Part shown: piece after piece, positions 22,130 through 33,248 of the stretch
Numbering within the stretch: position 1 is the stretch's first letter
How the letters are laid out: every line of letters begins with the position of its first letter
NCBI GenBank assembly: GCA_014871385.1
Contig: CM026429.1
Location: forward strand, 8,923,075 to 8,987,074
Source of the DNA: Ceratodon purpureus
Taxonomy: Eukaryota > Streptophyta > Bryopsida > Pseudoditrichales > Ditrichaceae
Reading direction: 5' to 3'
Length of the DNA: 64,000 nt
Position numbers and translations under genes: made by a program
The notes under the pieces: model-generated
Database searches by the model: none
What the model was told of the DNA's origin: nothing
What the model saw: the letters and a program-made list of their open reading frames with translations, nothing else

Positions 22130-24717
22130 GACCGACTATTTGATTTCTATGGCAATTTGTCAGATTTGAGTAACTACTTGAGAAATTTTGACAGGCACTT
22201 CAGAGCATTCGGAACAAGATCTGCGAATTGAGTACCCTTGTGAATCAGCCGCGAAATACTGTGTAAGATTTTTCTAAAGCTTCACCTCGAAAGATTGTAT
22301 CTTGACATGTGTAGGATCATCACTAGAAAAACTCAGCACTCTTAATGAACTGTTCATGCCCACGAAGACTCGCATGTATCGTTATGATCATCTGCCCACA
22401 GCTTGCTTTATCCTTGACATCAAAAAACGTACGTGAGTCTAGGAGTATCGTTCGCATCGTCTACTCCGTGACTGCGTACGTGCACAAGCTTGTCATACGG
22501 ATACTAGTCGGATCGAATATTCTTACGAAAATGATATGGTCATGTTAGAGTGGTGAATCTAATGTCTAGAAACTTGTTTCAAGGTAGAGTGTCTGGCCTG
22601 GGTTTGACAAAATTACCATGTTCCTGAAAGAAAACCTTCTCTTGGTTGTAATCACCATTGACTACTAGTGGAGAAAAAGTCTAGTATTATCAAATTTGTT
22701 GTTGCTTGGGCTGATTTAATTACGTTAGGGGAACCTAATGCTGCAATGATGCCGCTACTATTTCTTGCACTTAAGTTCTAAAAATGCACAGCATAGACAG
22801 CTTCCAGTGTAAAATATTCGAGGCATTGTCATTTCGTTGTAGTTACTCTTGCAGATGCCGATGCATGACGGTAGGTGATGCATTGTTGTTCGTTGCGTTA
22901 CATCTAGAAGTTATCAAGACATTTTCAATTCTCCAAAAAAATGTACCTACAATTGAACGCGGATCTGCATGGCATCAGATATTCGAATCGGCAAGCACCT
23001 TGTAACACATACTATTAGGAGTCTTTGATGTTTGATAACTTCAGACAAAGCTGCCCAGTTAGGAGACGGGGTGAAGCACCTTCCTTTCTTCTTCATCACT
23101 GACATGAACTGGAAGTTTGTTGAAACGTTACAGGATCACACGGGGTATATCTGCATTGGATCGGTCCCATTGCCGTTAGCTGATGTTACATACACCAACT
23201 ATTCTATCGGACGTTGCAGAGGACAAATGCAATCACTCTTGGGTTTTACCTTCTTTGACATTGAAATCCAAACCGTGGTAAAACTGAGCACTGCGCCGGT
23301 TAAAAGAATTTTTCTCAGTATATGTATTCTGAGAATTTTTTTGAGAATTACGTTTCACAATGTGGGCCACTGCATAGCTAAGAGTCCTTTCTCTTCAAAC
23401 CAGCCGAAGGTTGGTCGAAGTTGGAGTTGATCAAGTTCAAGTTGAAGTTGGAGTTGGAGGTGATGACCATTGACCTAGCCAGGCTGTGTGCTTGTTGAGA
23501 TGTCGTTCTCGTCCTTGAGTTTCGGCAGTGAGCCCACGAGCATGCATATCACCACCACGATTAAAGCGTGAAGACTCGGTGCTGTGGATCTCCTTCAGAA
23601 CAGGGCAGGAGTCAGGACCCACGTAAAAGTTATAATCAGAAGCGATCGCTTGGTCAAGCAAATGGTGCAGAGATGATTCTGCAACTGTTGAGGGGTCACT
23701 CTCATATATATTGCTTTGGCCCTGGACTGCTTGAAAGAGTATTCATTTTGAGTGGACATAGGTTAAGAATCCCTGGATGCAATGTCAGACTTATCTCAAA
23801 GGCCATACGCTACAACTTATTTGTTTTTAAGTCCGTAATATTTTGATAAAAAACATTAGGAAGATAACAGAGTATGCTAGCACCTGAAGGCGAAGAAGGG
23901 CATTCGTAGTGTGTTTCTGGGGTTGATGTAGATCGGAGAAGGCGTTGCATGCGTACTTTACAAGCGAACCAGAACTCTATGTGAACCTTATTCTCTGAGC
24001 TGAATCTCCAACACATTCAACATTAAACAAAATGTAGTAACTTAGCTTCTTTCGTTTGTCTAGATCGGTGATCAGCAACCGGATGATTCATCAGGCATGG
24101 CCTGAACGGCACAGTTCAAAATAATTTACAATGTTTGACGAAAGTGAACAAATTGAGTACATAGTGGTGTTGCTTCGAAGTTCAGTTCCAATGAAGCTCC
24201 GATAGACTCCTCAAGAAATTAACTCGGTACTCCAGCATGACACCTCTGCAAAAGTCTCTGTGGCGAAAGTTTCTGTGGTAGTCTATGATATTCCGGACGT
24301 GTTTTTGCACATAACCCCTGAATCTATGAAGTTGCTTAGTGATTCCGCTGAAACTATCGCCATCTGAAATTGTTCCTCATGATTTCTATACTATCGAGAT
24401 ACGATCGAGTCCATAGACAGGATTAAATAAATGCTATCGAAGTGATTCTGATCACCAATCTAGACAAATGGAAATGGCCATATTCCCATGGCATCACAAG
24501 TACCATTTCAAATTGCACCTCTGATTTAATCTATGATATGTACATTACTGTAATCCAACGAATCCAAATATGACCTTGCAAAGGTCAGTTTCATCACAGA
24601 AAACAAGGTGCAATGGCCTTTGATACAGAAACTAAAACCACGTGTGCTGCAAGCTACAATTCAAAAATATATACTTTTGAATACCGGTTGATCTAGATTC
24701 TAGCTGTCTCCAGTTAC
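22130..24717. other. upstream region of the pectin methylesterase gene; unassigned frames
   Basis: Should contain the esterase promoter. A minus-strand frame at 23437-23661 has coding-like codon use (contains FYVGPDSCPVLKEIHS and GGDMHARGLTAETQGRER) but no recognised family and no clear exon borders. A plus-strand frame of 132 codons at 23032-23430 is likewise unassigned. Confidence 0.3.
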
Positions 24718-25352
24718 CTATGGCCTCAGAAGAAAGCTAGGTTTGTATACAAGACTGGCATCTCTGCCCTTGAATACACTTGTGCGTCGCTGAAACACCG
24801 ACTCTCCAGATGCAAGATTGTATGACACCACAAAGCATCCAAAAGCTATACAAATTTGGTCTGATCGTCCCTTGCACACAGAAGGAGTGGATCTTGTCTG
24901 CTCCTCATAGCCTCTGACCACTTGCACAATCTTCGAAGGAATCCTCGCAATGTTGGAAAATTGGCTGCTTGCTTCATCTAGCTTGAAGATGTAAAATGAA
25001 TGTCTCACAGAGCTGATACTTAGATGGTGGTTGGAGTTGTGCTTGTTCTATATCTTGTCTAGAGCGATTGTGGCTCATCTAAAACCTGCCGAGATGTTAT
25101 CAAACTCTCTAATGGAGACAGTTATGACAGGACAAGGAAGTTTTTCACAAGCACTTCCACTTGATGGAGTGCTGGAGCTTGATCCTTCTTGGATCAATGA
25201 GGGTTGATCAACAAAGTCCATCACAAAGTCCATCACACGGACAAATGCAAAGATACTACCACCACATTCCACAGGCTCGATACAATGCAGTGGATAAACT
25301 CTTGGAATTGAGAGAGTCCACGGGTTCTCAAATTCGTGTTTATCTATTCTTG
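24718..25352 (-). pseudogene. broken gene end, possibly an F-box/kelch-type C-terminus
   Basis: Two minus-strand stretches in the same frame (25352-25075 and 25008-24718) are separated by stops. The distal one ends SVFKGRDASLVYKPSFLLRP, with SFYIFKLDEASSQFSNIARI before it; the proximal one contains VECGGSIFAFVRVMDF. The pattern (VECGG.IFAF ... YIFKLDE ... VVSYNL ... YKPSFLLRP) resembles C-terminal ends of plant F-box proteins that bring targets to SCF ubiquitin ligases, but this is recognition from pattern only. Upstream coding sequence is missing: dispersed repeat A starts at about 25357, directly at the break. An intron between the two parts cannot be excluded. Confidence 0.35.
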
Positions 25353-25356
25353 TTGG

Positions 25357-26515
25357 ACCCAAATTCTCTTTGAGGGGCTGAACTCTTGGCACCAAAACCC
25401 TCAAAAAGTGTTACCATGTAGGCATTTTTAAAGCTTTTAGCCCAAGTTGGCCCCTAGTGTGAAGCCCCACGGGCCAATTGTCACATCTAAACCAATAAAA
25501 ATGTTGGAATTGCTTGGCCCTTTCCAAGATAAACTAAATTCCGCTTTACACGTAAAGGCTTGGCCAATTTTCCTTAGGGCCAATTGCATAATATTTAAGC
25601 CCATCTTGAGGTGGATGCTCGTCTCAATTACCCATTATGATAAGGGTATAATTAGGGCTAATTTTTCCATATGTGAAGGCCTTGGAGCCAAGAAGCTAAG
25701 CTAATTCAATATGTCTTGAAGATTCTAGCCCTTCTCTTTTCTTTTTTTCATTGCTATATGTACAAGATGGATGAATGAAGACATAAAAAATTAGTGGCTC
25801 TTGTGTTGTGCAACATGATATGGTGGTTATTGCAATATTGCAAAGTCCGGTTAAATCCAATAATCACCGCCGTCAAAGCCTCAACGTAGTATTTATACAT
25901 GCACATCATATGTCAATAGACACGAAAACATAGTAAAGAAGTGGATTTGGGCTTCATTTGGCCTCTATATGGTATCCATGTTGCAAATTCCAGCAGTAAT
26001 TTAGGTGCAAGCATGATGAATTGCAATAGACAAACATAAAGGTAGAAGGAAGGGAGAAGAAGATCAAATCTAGGGCAACAAGTGTCTTAGTGCCCCACAA
26101 ACATAGGTGGTTTTTATAGTAAGGATTTCAATTGTTGATTAATTTTTGTATTAGTAGATTTGAAGGTAGATCAAATCTGTGAAGGCTTTTTCATTGAAGC
26201 TACAAGGTAAAGTCTCCATTCCTTATAGCTTTGTAAATGGATCTAATTGGCAAAGAAAAACATATTTTTTATTGAATGAGTTTTTTTACTTAAATTTGAC
26301 ATTTGGCCTGAAGCCAAGAATTGGCCTTTCATTTTTGGTGCATCCAATTCACCGAGCTTGGGCCATGTCAGATTTTGTAGTTTTTGTAAAAACTTTCTTA
26401 CCATCAAATTAGCCCGAGCTCTATGTATAAAGAGGATAAGGCCATTTCAGCCTTTAGACAATCACAAGTGAGGATTTCTTCCATCTTACACAAAGGAGTA
26501 GCCTGGCCATGCTCA
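25357..26515. repeat. dispersed repeat A, copy 2
   Basis: Counterpart of 2540-3800, same orientation. Here it is directly followed by repeat B, whereas in the left cluster A and B are 2.7 kb apart with the Tc1 remnant and foldback element between them. Confidence 0.6.
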
Positions 26516-26646
26516 CATATGTATTAGTTCAATCTCACACTAATATTGAAACAACATCACAAAATATTACAATTATAGAAGTGTCAAAGTGCATTAGCAA
26601 CTATGTTATATGGAGATGGAAGAAAATTTAGCCCAATTAGACATTA
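26516..26646. repeat. dispersed repeat B, copy 2
   Basis: Matches 6612-6735. The match stops at about 26640, next to the inverted-repeat element that starts at 26647. Confidence 0.55.
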
Positions 26647-26961
26647 GGAGAAATGTGGGGTCTCCAAAAGGCCTTGTAAGACAGCCCGAGGTAGGTGAAC
26701 ATGTTACCCACGCATGCCTCTCTAAGTAATCCCATTGGTGGATATCCTGCCCGCTGACAGCGTCAGAAGCTACAGTATTGATAGCGTCATTATTGCTGGC
26801 ATTGTTGACTGCGCTCGCTAGCAGCAATTGGCTGGACCCAGAAAATTCAGTGTTGGCAAAAACGTGGCACCATTAGTGCCAACAGATAAAGTGCATGGGT
26901 TTTACCAAAATTTTAGGCACGTGGAAAACCCAAAGGCCTTTTAGAGACCCCGGATTTTCCC
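26647..26961. mobile_element. MITE-like element with 29-bp imperfect terminal inverted repeats
   Basis: The left arm 26647-26675 (contains GGGGTCTCCAAAAGGCCTT) and right arm 26933-26961 (AAGGCCTTTTAGAGACCCC) match in 24 of 29 positions as inverted copies. The centre is GC-richer than the surroundings and non-coding. The target duplication is not resolved, so the superfamily is left open. Confidence 0.65.
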
Positions 26962-27085
26962 TATTGGGAGTTTGTTTGCTAAATCACAATATAATTCTCC
27001 TCCATAAGTAAAGTTATGCCAAAATATTGGAAGATTTGTTATATTGAAATAGGATGTTGTATCATCCACTTTAACACCTGCTTAT

Positions 27086-27160
27086 ATGAGTAGAATATCA
27101 CACCAATATTATGAGTAGAATATCACACCAATATTATGAATAGAATATCACACTAAAATC
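27086..27160. repeat. 25-bp tandem repeat, three copies
   Basis: ATGAGTAGAATATCACACC plus AATATT; the first two copies are identical and the third diverges at its end. Confidence 0.85.
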
Positions 27161-27795
27161 AACAGATTTTACGTTAGTATGAACTATGTATTATATAAAT
27201 ACCATTTTTTTACTACATTAATTTCACTTGAGCACATCAATTAAAAAAAAAAGAATTAGGTGATCTACACTCTAGGTCTTTAAGAGTTTTAAAATAAAGA
27301 TATTCACAATAAGAACCTTGGTCTTTGGCCAATTTTAATGTGAAATTTGGACTTTGCTAGAAATGGGTCCAATTACAAAGATCACACCAACTAATGCTAA
27401 TGAGACCCTCGTCTTTAATGGAAACAGAAAGGAGGAGAAAGCGGCAAAAGAGAATGCATTTGTACTTGATGATAATTGGTTTTAAAGTTGTAATTGCCTC
27501 TTGCGCATTCATACTAATGGCAAAGGTATTGTCCAAACATGAGTAGCAATTAGTCTCTTCACCAGTGGAAAAGTTGTTCAATGTACACATTGCATACGAA
27601 TTATAGTTGAAGTACAAAAAATAGTGAAAAAATGGAAAACTTTGGAATGCAAGAAGTTGCTCAAAAATTGATGGATTTTAGAATTTCAAATTGCATTGGA
27701 ATATTGGTAAAGCGTACTAGTCTTTAATATCACAAAAATTACAAACATATAAAAGTAAAAAATAAATAATCATTTATATTTTCCTTATACACTAC
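27161..27795. other. AT-rich spacer, no gene seen
   Basis: No recognisable feature beyond short random frames. Confidence 0.4.
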
Positions 27796-28800
27796 CTACC
27801 ACCTAGTATTTCCACCCTTAGCTGAAATCATTACTTTAACCCCTAAAGTTCTAAGGGTATTTTTCATCAAAACTGCCTCAAAACAGCCCCTCTTCAAAGC
27901 AAGGTGGATTTTGCAAATTCGGTGTCTTTTTTAGTACATCTAACCGTAAGATCTTGTAGCTAACTTCTATGTCTACATGTCCACCAAATCTCACACACTC
28001 ATTCCGCTCCGATTGCAAGATCATAACTTTCAAAGTAGAAAAACAAGTTGTTTTTTCCTGCGAAAAAAGGGGGCAGCAAAGTTTTGAAGGCCCAAAAAAC
28101 CATTTTTTAAAGTAGATATGGAATGAATCACTCCATGTTATTGTTTGTAATTGAGTTAGGTACATGTCCAAATCATATCATATTCAAAAAAGTTGTGGAA
28201 GGTTTCCAAAAAAATCATTTTCCGCTAGGGGGTATGCTGAAATTTATATACAAAGGCTGTTTTTTGACAATAAAAATAGCATATGAAAAATTCTTGGATT
28301 GAAAATCCGAACAAAAAAAACATGCTCTACTGCCTTATCTATAAAAAGAAATTTTTATTTTTGAAAAATACCAAAATCTCAATTTTTGGTGGAATTTCAA
28401 AGTTTCGTCTTTGGGCAGATTTTGGCAGATTTGGGCAGTTTTGGGTAGAATTTGCTGCATTCACAGTGGCTTAGGAAATTTCAGCAGCTGCCCAACGAGC
28501 AGCTTTTGACAGTTAAACCTTCATAACTTTTGATCTCGATGTCGGAATTGAAAAATAAAAATATGCATACGGAGCTCTCAGAACGGCACACCTCCATTTA
28601 AAATTTCAGAAAATCATGATTCAAATTGCAACCATAGGTACATGCCCAAGTTTCAAAAAAGCCCATTCTAGGACTATTGTCCTTTAGTGGTTAATATGAT
28701 ATGGCATAGTTGAAATGAGGCGTTTCAATTGCTCTAAGGGAACTTCATCCCATATTTTTTGAATGTTTTCTATCAATTCTTGCTTATTTTTTAGCATGCT
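27796..28800 (-). pseudogene. Tc1/mariner transposase C-terminal fragment split by a TTAA element
   Basis: Minus-strand codons from about 28800 down to 28695 read KNKQELIENIQKIWDEVP and then LEQLKRLISTMPY, the C-terminal helix region of Tc1-like transposases. The frame is interrupted by the element at 27840-28690. Beyond it, from the single remaining TTAA down to the stop at 27796-27798, the same frame continues as IKVMISAKGGNTRW. The end corresponds to AKGGSTRF in the pseudogene at 4379-5428. Nothing upstream of the KNKQ region was recognised, so the catalytic core is gone. Confidence 0.82.
27840..28690. mobile_element. TTAA-flanked non-autonomous element, copy 2
   Basis: Begins CCCCTAAAG and ends CTTTAGTGG (one mismatch in 9), with TTAA at 27836-27839 and 28691-28694. 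It is similar to 9043-9903 over its whole length. Removing the element plus one TTAA restores an open Tc1 transposase frame, which fixes the insertion site and shows TTAA to be the target duplication. Confidence 0.82.
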
Positions 28801-29269
28801 ATGGTAATGTATAAGATCTTTTCAATTAGTGAAGTATAAGGTAGAACCACCTATTGGCGAACAACATTCCATAGCTGTACCCTATAAATGCATGCATTCA
28901 CAAGCAATGCATCACCTATTTCTGTGCAAGTAAGATTCTATTTTTAAAACAAATCCAGCACAAGACACTCATTGATTGGCACAAGTCATCAAAAGGTGAG
29001 TTGTCTTTGTGCACGCTTTTAGGAGGGATCTATGCACATAAATAGGTGTCTAGCTATATAAAACTCTGAAAATTCATAACTTATTCATATAGAATGAGAA
29101 AAATATAATTTCACTTCCATTCTCATATCCCAGTATTTGCTTATCTGTGGAAAAAAATTCAGCTCATGCACAACTTTGCATCAAGGATATCTTCTTAAGT
29201 GTACAAAACTAGGTGGTTCTATCATAAATAAGATCTTTTTAGTTGATCATTAAGCAATTCATATAAGAG
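28801..29269. other. AT-rich spacer
   Basis: No gene or clear repeat recognised. Confidence 0.4.
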
Positions 29270-29636
29270 ATCTTGTTTGGCTTTTGAAAAATAGCCACAA
29301 GATATTTAAAAGTAGGCATGTGTAAAGGACTAGCACATCTGAAAAACTATCAAGGTTCTAAAAGTTGTGCATTATAAATTCCTTTTGACAAATATGTTCT
29401 TCAAAGTAGATGAGTACTGGTAGCTTTGTGAAGTCCTTTTATTTGGATTTCTTACAAATTTTCACAAGAAAAGTCTTATGACGTACACACGTACACACCA
29501 TGTCACCATTAAGTGCATTGCAACATATGATTCCCTATCTGCTGATAATCAATCTCCACATGAATTTCTTTGATTTTCTGAAATCTTGACCTGGTATTTT
29601 CATGACGACTGAGTCTTCTATCCTATGTCAAATCCT
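29270..29636. repeat. dispersed repeat D, copy 2
   Basis: Counterpart of 8012-8378, same orientation. Confidence 0.65.
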
Positions 29637-29705
29637 GTACCTCATAGATTGATCATTCCACCCAGGAAGAAAGTCTAGACTAGGCAGCTTGTGTTCCTCC
29701 TTTGA

Positions 29706-29767
29706 GAAGTGGATTCCGGACCACATCCACTTGTTTGAAGTGGATTCCGGACCACATCCACTTGTTT
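29706..29767. repeat. 31-bp perfect tandem duplication
   Basis: Two copies of a unit starting GAAGTGGATTCCGGACCACA; each also contains an inverted pair (AAGTGGAT / ATCCACTT) that could form a hairpin. Confidence 0.9.
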
Positions 29768-30611
29768 CTGGAGGAGGATGCTGCAATATCAAGTTTGACA
29801 TTCTTGAAAGGACAGACTTGTTGAAAGACTTTGTTTTGCTCTCTCCCATTTTGAAACTCAACAAGGATAAACCAATCATGTGATGCACCATCTAGTCTTC
29901 TAACAACATGTGCATTTTCAAGACTTGAAACTTTCCACTCCTTGCTCACTGTCTTTGAGCGAACATATTCATGTGTTGGTAGCCTAGCCTAAATGAGTCT
30001 GGAAATATCATCAGATAACTGATCTCCTTGCGAAGTGGGAGAATATTCTGCCATCACTCCCAACTTTGAGTCTATAGAATGGGAGAAGAAATACTCCAAA
30101 CTAGGAGTCTAGAGAATCGAAGAAGAAGGACTTCAAATGACAATGTCCATATGGTAACTTGGCCTATAAACCGGGACCCTCTACCATCATGGTTCCAAAC
30201 TATGAGAGAGACTGGGAGACAATGACCACTACAATATGCTGCTCTATGATATGCTGCTCTACGGCAAGTTGCTCCACAATATGTAGTTCTTGAGGTGGTA
30301 GCCCAACTCCAAATTTCAAAACATCGCTTACTAAGACTACTATAATGTGATGTGATAAACTTTGATCGTCTCAAATCATCTGCCATTATCTTAAAAAAAG
30401 TACTAAATTTAAGAGCAAAAGGCCTCACAAGGATGCCTCTTCTTTTTACATCAATAATCTAAATAATGAATGATAATTCCATTACATACTAAGCACTCAC
30501 TATAAATTAGTCAAGCCAACAAAATATATAATTAATAATATTTAAAATCAGCTTATAAAAAAGGTACAAAATTAACAAAATAATGAATGCCATATATAAA
30601 GATTATATAAA
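29768..30611. other. left flank of the satellite array
   Basis: Minus-strand frames here (for example 30072-30428) have no recognised domain. A small repeat of ATATGCTGCTCTA occurs at about 30234-30262. The last 150 bp are very AT-rich up to the array border. Confidence 0.35.
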
Positions 30612-31160
30612 ACCCTGTTTCAAGAGGAAAGGGTAAAGTAACTCCAACTTCTCCATATTCTTGTGGATTCTTCCCTTGAAGTGATCATCAAGTCGTTGGT
30701 GGGCAACTGTTTTACAACATGCAGAACAAAAGAAATCTTCATCTTCCCCCAATATCAAATCTTGACCACTTGGTAGGGTACTATTCTTCAGAGGTCGTTT
30801 AGATGGTCATTTTTCCTCTTCTTGCTCGCCTCTCGCATAAAGCAAGTGAATAAAACGCATTAAAAAAACTTCTCAAGTATATTTCTCAAAATCCAAAGAA
30901 GAAAAGGACTCTTAAAGGTTCCTAAAAAAAAGAAAAACAGTGAAAAAATGAATCTACTTTACTTTGAATATGTAAAAACAATGTAATTTTAAGGACTTAT
31001 TGTATAAAGACTTTAAGCGACTTATGGTATAAAGACTTTAAAGGACTTATCATATAAAGACGATAAACGGCTTATTGCATAAAGACTTTAACGGACTTAT
31101 TGTATAAAGGCTTTCAAAAGACTTCTTGCACAAAGACTTCAAAAGACTTAATTCACGAAC
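30612..31160 (-). repeat. leftmost partial satellite unit
   Basis: Contains the zinc-finger-side half of the open frame and a full spacer; the splice-donor-side half is missing. The break falls within the codons for LLKQG. Confidence 0.9.
30991..31149. repeat. nested 25-bp minisatellite (first of 26 occurrences)
   Basis: Six diverged copies of a unit like AAGGACTTATTGTATAAAGA plus CTTT, then a partial copy. The same block lies in every spacer at 1,044-bp intervals. Its internal units differ from each other much more than the same position differs between satellite units, so this minisatellite is older than the amplification of the 1,044-bp unit. Confidence 0.9.
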
Positions 31161-31850
31161 TTACCTTCCAATCATATTGTGGCTATGGCGAAAACCGTGG
31201 CACATCATTCTAGTGCTACCTTTTATTCTTTCCTTCTTGTCATCCTTCCTCACAGCATTACCATTTTTGGCAAGGTATAATGCCAAAGTAGTCATCTCGT
31301 TAACATCATTCTCACTGAATTCTCCATTAACAATTTGAAGAAGAAATTCATTTGCACCATTGGATAGGATAGTGGTTGGCCATGCCAACTTCTCATAATC
31401 TCCAACCGCTGCAGGTAAATCAAAGTTCTTCCAAAACTTCTTGGTCTGCTTTGCTCCTTGGTTGCCATAAATAACCTTTGGTACCTGAGAACCTCTGTAA
31501 GCTAATGGTGATGGAGCAAGATAAACATGTTGAACAGTACGCAAGTGTTTTTTGGAACACATGAAGTTTAAACAGTTCATAATTTGCCGGCAAATTCTCC
31601 CTTTGGCAGCACTCCTTGTCACACCAGAAACCCTTCTCCCTTCCATCCAACTCAGACCCTGTTTCAAGAGGAAAGGGTAAAGTAACTCCAACTTCTCCAT
31701 ATTCTTGTGGATTCTTCCCTTGAAGTGATCATCAAGTCGTTGGTGGGCAACTGTTTTACAACATGCAGAACAAAAGAAATCTTCATCTTCCCCCAATATC
31801 AAATCTTGACCACTTGGTAGGGTACTATTCTTCAGAGGTCGTTTAGATGG
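31161..31850 (-). CDS. zinc-finger exon-like frame, representative of 25 full copies
   Basis: Open on the minus strand from just after TGA (31853-31851) to a TAA at the end. It has no ATG before the zinc finger: the first in-frame ATG is in KNMEKLEL, after the finger, so translation would need an upstream exon. Counting from LILGEDEDFF (31802) the finger is C11-x2-C14-x11-H26-x5-H32 (CSACCKTVAHQRLDDHFKG..H), like U1-type or CGGBP1-type C2H2 fingers. The rest (residues 40-213, ending TRMMCHGFRHSHN) is not recognised. The stop is formed by AAG-GTAAGT, a near-consensus 5' splice site (around 31161-31167), so the frame looks like an internal exon of a larger gene. It may encode a DNA- or RNA-binding protein fragment or a transposon-related protein; function unknown. 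Confidence 0.5.
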   Translation of the reverse strand, partial: PSKRPLKNSTLPSGQDLILGEDEDFFCSACCKTVAHQRLDDHFKGRIHKNMEKLELLYPFLLKQGLSWMEGRRVSGVTRSAAKGRICRQIMNCLNFMCSKKHLRTVQHVYLAPSPLAYRGSQVPKVIYGNQGAKQTKKFWKNFDLPAAVGDYEKLAWPTTILSNGANEFLLQIVNGEFSENDVNEMTTLALYLAKNGNAVRKDDKKERIKGSTRMMCHGFRHSHNMIGR

Positions 31851-33248
31851 TCATTTTTCCTCTTCTTGCTCGCCTCTCGCATAAAGCAAGTGAATAAAAC
31901 GCATTAAAAAAACTTCTCAAGTATATTTCTCAAAATCCAAAGAAGAAAAGGACTCTTAAAGGTTCCTAAAAAAAAGAAAAACAGTGAAAAAATGAATCTA
32001 CTTTACTTTGAATATGTAAAAACAATGTAATTTTAAGGACTTATTGTATAAAGACTTTAAGCGACTTATGGTATAAAGACTTTAAAGGACTTATCATATA
32101 AAGACGATAAACGGCTTATTGCATAAAGACTTTAACGGACTTATTGTATAAAGGCTTTCAAAAGACTTCTTGCACAAAGACTTCAAAAGACTTAATTCAC
32201 GAACTTACCTTCCAATCATATTGTGGCTATGGCGAAAACCGTGGCACATCATTCTAGTGCTACCTTTTATTCTTTCCTTCTTGTCATCCTTCCTCACAGC
32301 ATTACCATTTTTGGCAAGGTATAATGCCAAAGTAGTCATCTCGTTAACATCATTCTCACTGAATTCTCCATTAACAATTTGAAGAAGAAATTCATTTGCA
32401 CCATTGGATAGGATAGTGGTTGGCCATGCCAACTTCTCATAATCTCCAACCGCTGCAGGTAAATCAAAGTTCTTCCAAAACTTCTTGGTCTGCTTTGCTC
32501 CTTGGTTGCCATAAATAACCTTTGGTACCTGAGAACCTCTGTAAGCTAATGGTGATGGAGCAAGATAAACATGTTGAACAGTACGCAAGTGTTTTTTGGA
32601 ACACATGAAGTTTAAGCAGTTCATAATTTGCCGGCAAATTCTCCCTTTGGCAGCACTCCTTGTCACACCAGAAACCCTTCTCCCTTCCATCCAACTCAGA
32701 CCCTGTTTCAAGAGGAAAGGGTAAAGTAACTCCAACTTCTCCATATTCTTGTGGATTCTTCCCTTGAAGTGATCATCAAGTCGTTGGTGGGCAACTGTTT
32801 TACAACATGCAGAACAAAAGAAATCTTCATCTTCCCCCAATATCAAATCTTGACCACTTGGTAGGGTACTATTCTTCAGAGGTCGTTTAGATGGTCATTT
32901 TTCCTCTTCTTGCTCGCCTCTCGCATAAAGCAAGTGAATAAAACGCATTAAAAAAACTTCTCAAGTATATTTCTCAAAATCCAAAGAAGAAAAGGACTCT
33001 TAAAGGTTCCTAAAAAAAAGAAAAACAGTGAAAAAATGAATCTACTTTACTTTGAATATGTAAAAACAATGTAATTTTAAGGACTTATTGTATAAAGACT
33101 TTAAGCGACTTATGGTATAAAGACTTTAAAGGACTTATCATATAAAGACGATAAACGGCTTATTGCATAAAGACTTTAACGGACTTATTGTATAAAGGCT
33201 TTCAAAAGACTTCTTGCACAAAGACTTCAAAAGACTTAATTCACGAAC
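31161..33248 (-). repeat. satellite copies 1-2
   Basis: Variant state: Val in SENDVNEM and Met in HSHNMIGR. Copy 1 alone has TTTAAACAG where all other copies have TTTAAGCAG (near 31567). Confidence 0.9.

Noticed and set aside
31126..31338. Plus-strand 70-codon hydrophobic frame repeated in every satellite unit
   Set aside because: It lies antisense to the zinc-finger frame and starts in the minisatellite; conservation follows from the identity of the units.
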